Source: DASPTT01 sp035623275
GTDB lineage: Bacteria > Actinomycetota > Acidimicrobiia > Acidimicrobiales > UBA8190
DNA: 64,000 bases
Direction of reading: 5' to 3'
Assembly (NCBI GenBank): GCA_035623275.1
Contig: DASPTT010000127.1
Span: forward strand, 21,586 to 85,585
The position numbers and the translations under genes were made by a program. The notes beneath the pieces were generated by a model. The model saw nothing but the letters and a program-made list of their open reading frames with translations, did no database searches and was not told the origin of the DNA. Below are positions 24,785-32,328 of the stretch, piece after piece (positions within the stretch are counted from its first letter, which is position 1; each line of letters opens with the position of its first letter).

Positions 24785-25644
24785 CGCTCGGGCTGCGCCA
24801 ACAGGCGCAGGATGTCGGGAGTGCAGGCGAGCACGGGACCGTCACGGCACAGGAGGAGGGGGCCGAGCTGGCAGTGGCCGCACCAGCCCACGCCGCACTG
24901 CATGTTGCGCTCCAGCGAGACGCGCACCTGCTCGAGCCCCATGCCCCGGTCGACCAGGGCGCGGATGGCGAAGCGCATCATCACCTCGGGACCGCACACC
25001 AGGGCCAGGGCGGTCCCCGGGTCGAAGGGGAGCCCCGGCAACAGCGCCGTGACCACGCCGACGTTCCCCTCCCACCCGGGCTGGGCGACGTCGACCGTCG
25101 TCTCCACGTGTGCGCCCGCGTCCCGCCAGCGCGCCAGGTCGTCGACGAAGACGAGCTGGTCCGGTGCGCGGGCCCCCACCACCACGGCCAGCCGCCCCCG
25201 GGGACCCTCGACCGGGCGACGCGTGGCCAGCGCCTCCAGCGCCCCGCGCAGGGGGGCCAAGCCGATCCCGCCGGCCACCACGACGACATCGCGGCCGTCG
25301 AGCCCCTCGATGCCCCAGTCGGTCCCGAACGGGCCGCGCACCCCGACCGTGGCGCCCACCGGCATCTCGCACAGCGCGTGCGTGACGGCGCCCACGTCGC
25401 GCACGGTGTGCTCGAGGACGGTGGCATCGGGGGCACTGCTGACCGAGATGGCCACCTCGCCAACTCCGAAGGCGGTGAGCATGTTGAACTGGCCCGCCTT
25501 GCACCCCGGGAGCCTGCACTCGGGTGCCACCGGGGCCAGCGACAGGGTGACGACGTCGTTCGTGAGCCGGCGGGTGGCCACCACCTCGTGGGCGACGGGC
25601 GCCAGCGGGTGGGCGGTGCGGGGGAGCGTGTCAGGAGTCGCCAT
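24781..25644 (-). CDS. hyhG: Hydrogenase group 3b FAD/NAD(P)-binding subunit
   Basis: 287 residues, ferredoxin-NADP reductase-like. The FAD domain is in the first 100 residues (GQFNMLTAFGVGEVAISVSS). The nucleotide domain starts with VVVVAGGIGLAPLRGAL, and CGPEVMM is the usual NAD(P)-site motif. The C-terminal MQCGVGWCGHCQLGP followed by LLCRDGPV provides the four cysteines of a 2Fe-2S cluster, as in the gamma subunit of sulfhydrogenases and in PyrK. It couples H2 oxidation or evolution to NAD(P)H. The start overlaps the stop of the cyclic-nucleotide-binding gene by 14 bp. Confidence 0.93.
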   Translation of the reverse strand: MATPDTLPRTAHPLAPVAHEVVATRRLTNDVVTLSLAPVAPECRLPGCKAGQFNMLTAFGVGEVAISVSSAPDATVLEHTVRDVGAVTHALCEMPVGATVGVRGPFGTDWGIEGLDGRDVVVVAGGIGLAPLRGALEALATRRPVEGPRGRLAVVVGARAPDQLVFVDDLARWRDAGAHVETTVDVAQPGWEGNVGVVTALLPGLPFDPGTALALVCGPEVMMRFAIRALVDRGMGLEQVRVSLERNMQCGVGWCGHCQLGPLLLCRDGPVLACTPDILRLLAQPER

Positions 25645-26101
25645 CGCGTCCGTAGAGGTCGAGGAGCCGCAGTCGCGTGGCCTGCAACCGCTCCAGCATC
25701 ACCGCGCTCACGCGGCGCAGGAGCTCGTAGCCGAAGGCGGGGTCTTCGTCCGCCTTGGCCCGCAGGCACGCGCCGTCGAGCGCGATGGCGCCGACCGGTT
25801 CCAGCGCGCGCGCGTCGAAGTGCCAGCGATAGGGCGGGAAGAGCCACGACCAGCCCACCGCGTCGCCGGGACGGAGGGTCTCCACCACCAGCCGGCCGCG
25901 GCCCGGTCCGTGCACCTCCAGCGCGACGCGGCCCCGCCGGAGGAGGTAGAGCGTGTCGGCGGGCTCTCCTTCCGCCAAGAGGAGCTCGCCGGCGGCCAGC
26001 GCCACGTTGCGGGCGCAGCCGGCGACGTGGTCGATCGTGTCCCCGGGGAGCCCCGCCAGCAGCGGATGGTGGGCCACGAGCTCGGCGATGTCCTCGGTCA
26101 C
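25631..26101 (-). CDS. Single-domain cyclic-nucleotide-binding (Crp-like) protein embedded in the hydrogenase operon
   Basis: 156 residues. A single cNMP-binding fold covers most of the chain: LAAGELLLAEGEPADTLYLL then RRGRVALEV, and GDAVGWSWLFPPYRW at the phosphate-binding cassette. The typical cassette Arg/Ser pair (RSA) is not clearly kept, so ligand binding is uncertain. There is no helix-turn-helix after it; the chain ends in a helix, VMLERLQATRLRLLDLYG. The protein is therefore unlikely to bind DNA itself and may act on the hydrogenase. The GTG start overlaps the stop of hyhB (GTGA) and the 3' end overlaps hyhG by 14 bp, so expression is tightly tied to the enzyme. Confidence 0.85.
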   Translation of the reverse strand: MTEDIAELVAHHPLLAGLPGDTIDHVAGCARNVALAAGELLLAEGEPADTLYLLRRGRVALEVHGPGRGRLVVETLRPGDAVGWSWLFPPYRWHFDARALEPVGAIALDGACLRAKADEDPAFGYELLRRVSAVMLERLQATRLRLLDLYGRDGDS

Positions 26102-27231
26102 CGTTCCTCCGATCCCGTCTGGGCGCGCGCCGGGCGGGCATCGGCGCGGATCGCCGCGACTTCCTCGGTGATGTCGATGCCCACCGGGCACCAGGTGATG
26201 CAGCGCCCGCAGCCGACGCACCCCGACATGCCGAACTGATCGTGCCAGGTGCCGAGCTTGTGGGTGAGCCACTGCCGGTAGCGCGACCGAGTCGTGGCGC
26301 GCACCGCGCCACCGTGGAGGTACGAGTGGCGCTCCTCGAAGCACGACGCCCAACGCCGGGTGCGCTCCAGGGACCCGTCGAGGTCGGAGACGTCCTCGAC
26401 GGTGGAGCAGAAGCACGTCGGGCACACCATGGTGCAGTTCCCGCAGGCCAGGCACCGCTCGGCCACGTCGTCCCAGCGGGGGTGCTCGAGGGTGGCGGCG
26501 AGCAGCGCCGGCAGGTCCTCGGTGTCGAGGGACCGCCCCATGGAGGCTCGTGCCCGGTCCAGCAGGGTGTCGCGCGCGGCGCGGTCGACCGCGGTCACCG
26601 GGCGGCCGCCGAGGCCCTCGGCCACCGCCGCGCCGCGTTCGGTGCCGACGCGGAGCAAGAAGCGGTGGCCGTCGTCGTCCGACAGCTCGGTGAGCGCCAG
26701 GTCGTACCCCGCGCCGGCATCCGGGCCGGTCCCCATGGACACGCAGAAGCAGCTGCCCGACGGGAAGCCGCAGTCGGCCGCCACCACGAACGTGCCGGCG
26801 CGCCGCCCCGCGTAGTCGGGATCGGGCACACGGCCGCCGGCCAGCACCGCGTCGAGCACCGCCAGGCCGGCGAGCTCGCAGGGCCGGGCGCCGACGACGG
26901 CGAGCGGCCGTGGCTCCGTGGGCTGGGGGGTGGACCCGGTGGTGCGCCATACGACGGCGCGCGGCGGAAAGGCCTGGGCCTTGAGCGACGTCGGCCCGAC
27001 CGCCCACGCGAACAGCCGGGGGTCGTCGTCGTGGTGCACGATCCGGTAGGCGCCCGGGGCCTGCGTGTCGTGCCAGCCTTCGGGCATGTCCGCCGGCGAG
27101 GTCAGCTCGTCGTGGAGAATGGCCCCGTCGCGGACTACCGGGCCGACGGTGCGCATCCCGCGGGCATGGAGGGCGTCGACGAGCCGGTCGAGGCCCGCGC
27201 GGTCGACGACGACCTCGTCGCCGGCCTTCAT
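26098..27231 (-). CDS. hyhB: Hydrogenase group 3b beta subunit (two 4Fe-4S clusters)
   Basis: 377 residues. The N-terminal 230 residues are like the beta subunit of sulfhydrogenases and the anaerobic sulfite reductase A subunit, with VGARPCELAGLAVLD and DCGFPSGSCFC. The C-terminal part has two ferredoxin-like cluster motifs: CLACGNCTMVCPTCFC and CVGCGRCITWCPVGID. It carries electrons between the small subunit and the flavin subunit. It is the first gene of the operon hyhB-cNMP protein-hyhG-hyhS-hyhL-protease. The start ATG has no clear ribosome site. The 52-bp gap to the divergent MFS gene must hold both promoters. Confidence 0.92.
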   Translation of the reverse strand: MKAGDEVVVDRAGLDRLVDALHARGMRTVGPVVRDGAILHDELTSPADMPEGWHDTQAPGAYRIVHHDDDPRLFAWAVGPTSLKAQAFPPRAVVWRTTGSTPQPTEPRPLAVVGARPCELAGLAVLDAVLAGGRVPDPDYAGRRAGTFVVAADCGFPSGSCFCVSMGTGPDAGAGYDLALTELSDDDGHRFLLRVGTERGAAVAEGLGGRPVTAVDRAARDTLLDRARASMGRSLDTEDLPALLAATLEHPRWDDVAERCLACGNCTMVCPTCFCSTVEDVSDLDGSLERTRRWASCFEERHSYLHGGAVRATTRSRYRQWLTHKLGTWHDQFGMSGCVGCGRCITWCPVGIDITEEVAAIRADARPARAQTGSEER

Positions 27232-27283
27232 CCGGCGGCTCGGACACCGGTCGTCATATGGCCAGGCTAAGGAATGGGCCGCC

Positions 27284-28612
27284 ATGGAGATAGGGACCAA
27301 CGCCACTGATCCGCCCACCGGGCGAGGCGGCGGCACGCCCCGGGGCCGGCTCCGCCTGCACCTGGTGGGCTGGAGGGACCCGAAGGTCGTGGCCCTGGCC
27401 CTGGTGGCGCTGGCGGCGGGCTTCGGCCAGTTCGGGGCGGTGGCCGCGCTGGGTGACGTGGCCCGCAGCTTCGGGCGGATCGTGCACGGCACGACCATCG
27501 CCGACCAGGCCGGGCTGTCGGGCACGGAGCTGGGCGTCGGCCTGGCGATCATCCGCCTCGCCTCTCTCGGCGCGCTGCCGCTGGCCGGCGTGGCCGACCG
27601 CCTCGGGCGGCGGCGGGTGCTGCTCACGACCTGCGCGGCGGGCCTCGCCTTCACCGTGGGGGCCGCGCTGAGCCCCGGGTACTGGTGGTTCGTCGTGGTC
27701 TTCGCGCTGGGCCGGCCCTTGCTCAGCGCCGCCGCGGCGATCAGCCAGGTGGGCGCCGCCGAGCACACCGCCAGCGCGGACCGGGCGAAGGCCATCGCCC
27801 TCATCGCCGCCGGGTACGGCGTGGGTGCCGGGCTCACCGCCGTGCTCCACGGGATCGGGCAGGGCACGCTCGGCTTCCGGGGGGTCTTCGCCCTCGCCGT
27901 CGTCCCGCTGGCCTTCCTGCCCCTCATCGGCCGATGGGTGGCCGAGCCCGACCGCTTCGCCCTGGCCGAGGCGCATGCCGAGCACCCCGTCCCGGTGCTG
28001 GGGGCGGTCGAGCGGCCCTATCGCGCTCGGCTGGCGGTGGTCGCCGCGCTGGCCTTCGCCGTGTCCATCGTCACCGGGCCGGCCAACAGCTTCCTCTTCG
28101 TCTACGCCGAGAACGTGCGTGGCCTGTCGCATCCGGACACCGCCGGCATGGTGGTGCTGGCCGCGCCGGTGGGCCTGGCCGGCCTCCTGCTGGGGCGGTG
28201 GCTGGCGGACCGCATGGGGCGGCGCCCGGCCGGGGCGCTGGCCATGGTGGCCATGTGCGCCTTCGGGGTCGTCGCCTACAGCGGGTCCCGTGCCGCGCTG
28301 GTCGTGGGCTACGAGCTCGGCGTGTTCGCCGCGTCGACCTTCGCGCCCGCCGGCGGCGCGTTGGCCAACGAGCTGTTCCCCACGGACGTGCGCGCCTCGG
28401 TGGCGGGGTGGAACGTCTTCGCCGGGGTGATCGGCGCGGTGGTCGGCCTGCTGGTCTTCGGCGCGGTGGCCGACGTCGGGCGGCGCTTCGGCATCGCCGG
28501 GGCGATCACGTTCCTGCCCGTGCTGGCCACGACCGCGCTCTTCCTCCTGCTTCCCGAGACCAAGGGCCGCGAGCCCGAGGAGCTCTGGCCCGAGACCGGC
28601 CCGGGAACCTAG
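27284..28612 (+). CDS. MFS transporter (12-TM type)
   Basis: 442 residues with about twelve membrane segments. The MFS loop 2-3 motif appears as GVADRLGRRRVL and its copy between helices 8 and 9 as RWLADRMGRRP. The C-terminal end EELWPETGPGT is hydrophilic. It resembles the sugar/metabolite-type MFS rather than drug exporters, but the substrate cannot be inferred. It is divergent from the hydrogenase operon and could share its regulation. Its stop TAG overlaps the stop of convergent ppsA within one CTAG. Confidence 0.82.
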   Translation: MEIGTNATDPPTGRGGGTPRGRLRLHLVGWRDPKVVALALVALAAGFGQFGAVAALGDVARSFGRIVHGTTIADQAGLSGTELGVGLAIIRLASLGALPLAGVADRLGRRRVLLTTCAAGLAFTVGAALSPGYWWFVVVFALGRPLLSAAAAISQVGAAEHTASADRAKAIALIAAGYGVGAGLTAVLHGIGQGTLGFRGVFALAVVPLAFLPLIGRWVAEPDRFALAEAHAEHPVPVLGAVERPYRARLAVVAALAFAVSIVTGPANSFLFVYAENVRGLSHPDTAGMVVLAAPVGLAGLLLGRWLADRMGRRPAGALAMVAMCAFGVVAYSGSRAALVVGYELGVFAASTFAPAGGALANELFPTDVRASVAGWNVFAGVIGAVVGLLVFGAVADVGRRFGIAGAITFLPVLATTALFLLLPETKGREPEELWPETGPGT

Positions 28613-31005
28613 GCCGGTGCCGGCCCGGCGCGATGGCGCGGGCTGAGCGCGCTCGGCGCGCCGGCGCGTCCGGGGGCCGCGGACTCGAGCACCATGCGCC
28701 ATTCCGCTTGGGCGATCGACCGGCGCACGGCCCCGACCGCGTCGGGGTTCACCGAGATGGACGTGATGCCCAGCCGGACCAGGTACTCGGCGAACTCCGG
28801 GCGGTTCGACGGCGCCTGGCCGCACAGCGACGACGTGATCCCCGCCTCGTGGCAGGCCGTCACGATGCGGGAGATGGTGTCGAGCACGGCGGGGTCGGCC
28901 TCGTCGAAGAGGTCCGCGCACACCTGCGAGTCGCGGTCCACGCCCAGGACGAGCTGGGTGAGGTCGTTGCTCCCGATGGACACGCCCTCGATGCCCATGG
29001 AGGCGTAGGTGGGGATCCAGTACGCGACGGAGGGGACCTCCGCCATCACCCACACCGGCAGGCTCCTGCGGTCGGCGACCGGGCTCGAGTCGATGACGTC
29101 GAGGCACGCCTCGAGCTCCCAGCGCGTGCGCACGAAGGGGATCATGAGCCGCAGGTTGGGCGTCTCCTCGGCCACGCGGCCCAGGGCCTCGAGCTCGAGG
29201 CGGAAGAGGTCGGGCTCCTTGGTGTAGCGGTAGCACCCCCGGTACCCGATCATCGGGTTCTCCTCGTGCGGCTCGTAGCGGTCGCCGCCCTCCAGGGCCC
29301 GGAATTCGTTGCTCCGGAAGTCGATGCTCCGGTAGACGACGGGGCGCGGGTTGAAGGCGCGGGTGATCTGGAGGATCGAGGCGGCCATGGTGTCGACGAA
29401 CGCCTTCTCCTCGCCGCGCTCGAGCAGCAGGCGGGGGTGCACACCGCCGAGGGCGTCGGCCACCATGAACTCGGCCCGCAGCAGCCCCACGCCGTCCACC
29501 GCCATGGCGGCCACCTCGGCGGCGTGCTCGGCGATGGCCAGGTTGACGTAGAGCTTGGTGGCGATCACCGGCGGCTCCTCAGGCGCCCGCGGCGCAGCCC
29601 CGGCGAGGAGACCGGGGCCCGGGGCCGCGGCGGCCGAGACGGCGGTGGTCGGCGCGCTGGGCGCCGCGGTCAGGTCACCCTCGTAGACGAGGCCCTGGGC
29701 CCCGTCGACGGTCACGAGCTCGCCGTCGCGCAGGACGGTGGTGGCGTTGCGGGTGCCGACCACGCAGGGAACGCCCAGCTCGCGGCTGACGATGGCCGCG
29801 TGACACGTCATGCCCCCACCGTCGGTGACGAGGGCTGCGGCGCGGCGCATCGTCGGCACCCAGTCGGGACTGGTCATCGGGGCCACCAGGATCTCGCCGC
29901 GTGCCAGACGGTCGGACTGATCGGCCGACTGCAGGACGCGCACTGCCCCGGCGGCCCGTCCGTTCGAGGCGGCGAGCCCGTTGAGCAGCACCCGGGGCTC
30001 CCCGGGGGCCGCCGCGCCGGTGGCGCCGCCCGCGCCGGGCGCAGGTATCGCCCCCCCGCCCGCCAGGGTCGTGATGGGACGTGACTGGACGAGGTAGATC
30101 TGCCCGGCGGCCAGGGCCCACTCGACGTCCTGGGGCGACCCGTAGTGGCGCTCGACCGCCAGCCCCAGCTCGGCCACGCGCAGGGCCTCGTCGTCGGTCA
30201 AGACGCGGGCGGTGGACTGCTCGGGGCCCAGGGCGATCTCCAGATCGTGTCCGTCGGGACCGCGCACGATCTGCATGGCCTTGTGCCCGACCCGTACGTG
30301 CAAGAAGGCAGGCGGGGCCTTGGCCACCAGGTAGGTGTCGGGCTCGACCATGCCGCTCACCACCACCTCGCCCTGGCCGAAGGCGGCCTCGATGACCATG
30401 TGCGTGGGGTCGCCGGTGGAGGGATCCACCGTGAACATGACGCCCGATCGCTCCGAGGGGATCATCTGCTGGACGATCACCGCCAGCGTCGGCTCCTCCG
30501 TCACGCCCTGGGTGGCCCGATACGAGATCACGCGCTGGCCGTAGAGCGACGCCCAGCAGTCGACGATGCGCGCCAGCAGCTCCTCGTCGCCGATCGTGTT
30601 GGTGAAGGTCTGGTTCATCCCCGCGAAAGACGTGCCCTCGGTGTCCTCGCTCGTGCCCGAGGACCGCACGGCCACCCGCATGTTGGGGCCCATGTGGTGG
30701 TACGCGTCGAGCACCGCGGCGGCCAGGTCGTCGGGGACCGGCGTGGCGCGCAGGATCGCCTGCGCCTCGGCGGCGGCGTCGGCCAGGCTGTGGGGGTCGT
30801 CGGGATCGACGCGCCCCACCAGGTCGGTCAGGCGCTGGCGCGCCCCGCTCCGCTCGATCGCGTCGAGATAGGCCTCGCCGGTGATGACGAAGCCGGGGGG
30901 GACGGGCAGCCGGGCCCGGGTCAGCTCGCCCAGGTTCGCACCCTTGCCCCCGACGCTGCCCACGTCGGCCAGGCTCAGCTCCTCGAACCACTTGATCGGT
31001 CGCAT
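28609..31005 (-). CDS. ppsA: Phosphoenolpyruvate synthase (pyruvate, water dikinase)
   Basis: 798 residues, the normal length. The N-terminal ATP-grasp domain has GSVGGKGANLGEL and VAVRSSGTSEDTEGTSFAGM. The swivelling phospho-histidine domain has GGGMTCHAAIVSREL with the catalytic His. The C-terminal PEP/pyruvate barrel has GIEGVSIGSNDLTQL and SSLCGQAPSN with the catalytic Cys. It makes phosphoenolpyruvate from pyruvate and ATP, feeding gluconeogenesis. GGAGG 7 bases before the ATG fixes the start. In M. smegmatis, as I recall, a PEP synthase gene lies in the same DosR-controlled block as hsp20 and the 3b hydrogenase. Confidence 0.95.
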   Translation of the reverse strand: MRPIKWFEELSLADVGSVGGKGANLGELTRARLPVPPGFVITGEAYLDAIERSGARQRLTDLVGRVDPDDPHSLADAAAEAQAILRATPVPDDLAAAVLDAYHHMGPNMRVAVRSSGTSEDTEGTSFAGMNQTFTNTIGDEELLARIVDCWASLYGQRVISYRATQGVTEEPTLAVIVQQMIPSERSGVMFTVDPSTGDPTHMVIEAAFGQGEVVVSGMVEPDTYLVAKAPPAFLHVRVGHKAMQIVRGPDGHDLEIALGPEQSTARVLTDDEALRVAELGLAVERHYGSPQDVEWALAAGQIYLVQSRPITTLAGGGAIPAPGAGGATGAAAPGEPRVLLNGLAASNGRAAGAVRVLQSADQSDRLARGEILVAPMTSPDWVPTMRRAAALVTDGGGMTCHAAIVSRELGVPCVVGTRNATTVLRDGELVTVDGAQGLVYEGDLTAAPSAPTTAVSAAAAPGPGLLAGAAPRAPEEPPVIATKLYVNLAIAEHAAEVAAMAVDGVGLLRAEFMVADALGGVHPRLLLERGEEKAFVDTMAASILQITRAFNPRPVVYRSIDFRSNEFRALEGGDRYEPHEENPMIGYRGCYRYTKEPDLFRLELEALGRVAEETPNLRLMIPFVRTRWELEACLDVIDSSPVADRRSLPVWVMAEVPSVAYWIPTYASMGIEGVSIGSNDLTQLVLGVDRDSQVCADLFDEADPAVLDTISRIVTACHEAGITSSLCGQAPSNRPEFAEYLVRLGITSISVNPDAVGAVRRSIAQAEWRMVLESAAPGRAGAPSALSPRHRAGPAPA

Positions 31006-31116
31006 GGCGACGCCTCCGGCGGCGCGCTCGTCGGCACCCCGTTGGACGCAGCATGCAAAGACCGCGGCCACGCCGCTAGAGCACAAGGTCATCGGCGGGG
31101 CGCCCCGTCCGGGCGG

Positions 31117-31122
31117 TACCGT
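31117..31122 (+). promoter_or_regulatory. Putative -10 (TACCGT) for leaderless nitroreductase gene
   Basis: TACCGT followed by 6 bases and the GTG at 31129. No ribosome site is present. It matches the TAnnnT-N6-start pattern. Confidence 0.55.
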
Positions 31123-31128
31123 CTCCGC

Positions 31129-31812
31129 GTGGAGCTGATCGACGCCCTGCGCACGACCGGTGCCGTCCGCGCCTTCACCGACGAGCCCGTGCCCGACGAG
31201 GTGGTGCACCGGTTGCTCGACACCGCCCGCTTCGCGCCCAACGGCGGCAACCGCCAGGCGTGGAAGGTCGTCGTCGTGCGCGACCCGGACCGCAAGCGCG
31301 CCGTGCGCGACGCCTACCTGCCGGGTTGGTACCAGTACCTGGCCATGGCCGCTGCCGGGTTGACCCCCTGGGCGCCGGTCACCGACCTGGAGGCCGAGCG
31401 CTCGGCCCTGGCCGGCGCCGGGGAGCAGGCGGCCGCGGCCGCGACCGGCCCGGGTGGGTTCGCCGAGCACCTCGACGAGGTCCCCGTGCTCCTCGTGCTC
31501 CTGGCCGATCTCCGCCGCCTGGCGGCCGTGGACCGGGGCTTCGACCGCTACACGCTCGCCGGCGGCGCGTCGATCTACCCCTTCGCCTGGAGCATCCTCC
31601 TCGCCGCACGCGCCGAGGGCCTGGCCGGGGTCATGACGACGATGGCCACCCGACACGAGCCCGAGGTCCTTGCCGCGCTGGGCGTGCCCGAGCACTTCGC
31701 CCTGGCCGCGGTGCTGGCCGTCGGCCGCCCGGTGCACCAGCCGACCCGGCTGCGGCGCGAGCCCGTGGCCTCGTTCGCCACCGTCGACGCCTTCGACGGG
31801 CCGCCGCTCTAG
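31129..31812 (+). CDS. Nitroreductase family protein
   Basis: 227 residues. The FMN-binding nitroreductase fold is shown by LIDALRTTGAVRAFTDEPVP then LLDTARFAPNGGNRQAW, the phosphate-binding helix, and a C-terminal GLAGVMTTMATRHEPEV. The middle region, with a cap containing WYQYLAMAAAG, is typical of the family. It uses NAD(P)H to reduce nitro compounds, quinones or flavins; the substrate is not known. The GTG start is leaderless-type. The stop TAG overlaps the stop of the convergent FMN reductase gene within CTAG. Confidence 0.88.
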   Translation: MELIDALRTTGAVRAFTDEPVPDEVVHRLLDTARFAPNGGNRQAWKVVVVRDPDRKRAVRDAYLPGWYQYLAMAAAGLTPWAPVTDLEAERSALAGAGEQAAAAATGPGGFAEHLDEVPVLLVLLADLRRLAAVDRGFDRYTLAGGASIYPFAWSILLAARAEGLAGVMTTMATRHEPEVLAALGVPEHFALAAVLAVGRPVHQPTRLRREPVASFATVDAFDGPPL

Positions 31813-32279
31813 AAGATCCCGGCCTCGAGCCCCGCCGCGAAGGTCGCCCCCAGCTCGGCGGCGCGCTCGGGGTCCGCGGGGGCGAGCGGGCCCACGACGG
31901 TGACGGGGGGCAGGACCCGGCGCCAGCGCAGGCCGGTGGCGATGCGCTCGACGCTGGCCAGCGCGCCCTCCACGTCGGTGTCGCCCTTGACGATCAGGGC
32001 GTAGGGGAGGCCCGCGGTGGTCTCCAGGCACGGGTGGTAGATGCGCTCGAAGAAGTCCTTGAGGGCGCCGGACATGTACCCGAAGCGCGCCGGGGTGGCG
32101 AGGAGGATGCCGTCGCCCCATTCGACGTCCTCGACCCCGGCCGCAAAGGCATCGAGGACCCGCAGCTCGACGGCATCGCCCACTGCGTCGCGGGCCGCAC
32201 GGACGGCTGCGTCGCACAGCACGCCGGTGGAGCCCGTCCGGGTGTGGTGGACGACCAGCAGGCGGGGTGTCGTGCCCAC
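31809..32279 (-). CDS. Flavodoxin-like NADPH-dependent FMN reductase / WrbA-like protein
   Basis: 156 residues. A flavodoxin fold begins with RLLVVHHTRTGSTG, the FMN phosphate loop (TxTGxT-like), and continues with DGILLATPARFGYMSGALKDFF, the isoalloxazine-binding loop of WrbA-type and FMN-reductase-type proteins. It likely transfers electrons from NAD(P)H to quinones or flavin. Translation from the GTG at 32279 gives a full N-terminal strand; the -10 TACCAT lies exactly 6 bases upstream. It faces the nitroreductase, with overlapping stops, and is divergent from the MFS exporter 49 bases away. Confidence 0.85.
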   Translation of the reverse strand: MGTTPRLLVVHHTRTGSTGVLCDAAVRAARDAVGDAVELRVLDAFAAGVEDVEWGDGILLATPARFGYMSGALKDFFERIYHPCLETTAGLPYALIVKGDTDVEGALASVERIATGLRWRRVLPPVTVVGPLAPADPERAAELGATFAAGLEAGIF

Positions 32280-32285
32280 CCGGCC

Positions 32286-32291
32286 ATGGTA
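32286..32291 (-). promoter_or_regulatory. Putative -10 (TACCAT) for leaderless FMN-reductase gene
   Basis: TACCAT on the minus strand, 6 bases before the GTG at 32279. The divergent MFS gene has GAGAAT 6 bases before its ATG (32317-32322), a weaker example of the same layout. Confidence 0.55.
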
Positions 32292-32328
32292 CGGAGCCGC
32301 CGGGCGCAGAGGGTGGGAGAATCGGGCG

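Noticed and set aside
27293..27306. GGGACCAACGCCAC as a second DosR-like site before hyhB
   Set aside because: Only the left half agrees with the palindrome; the right half matches 3 of 6. It is 62 bases before hyhB, so worth recalling, but too weak to list as a site.
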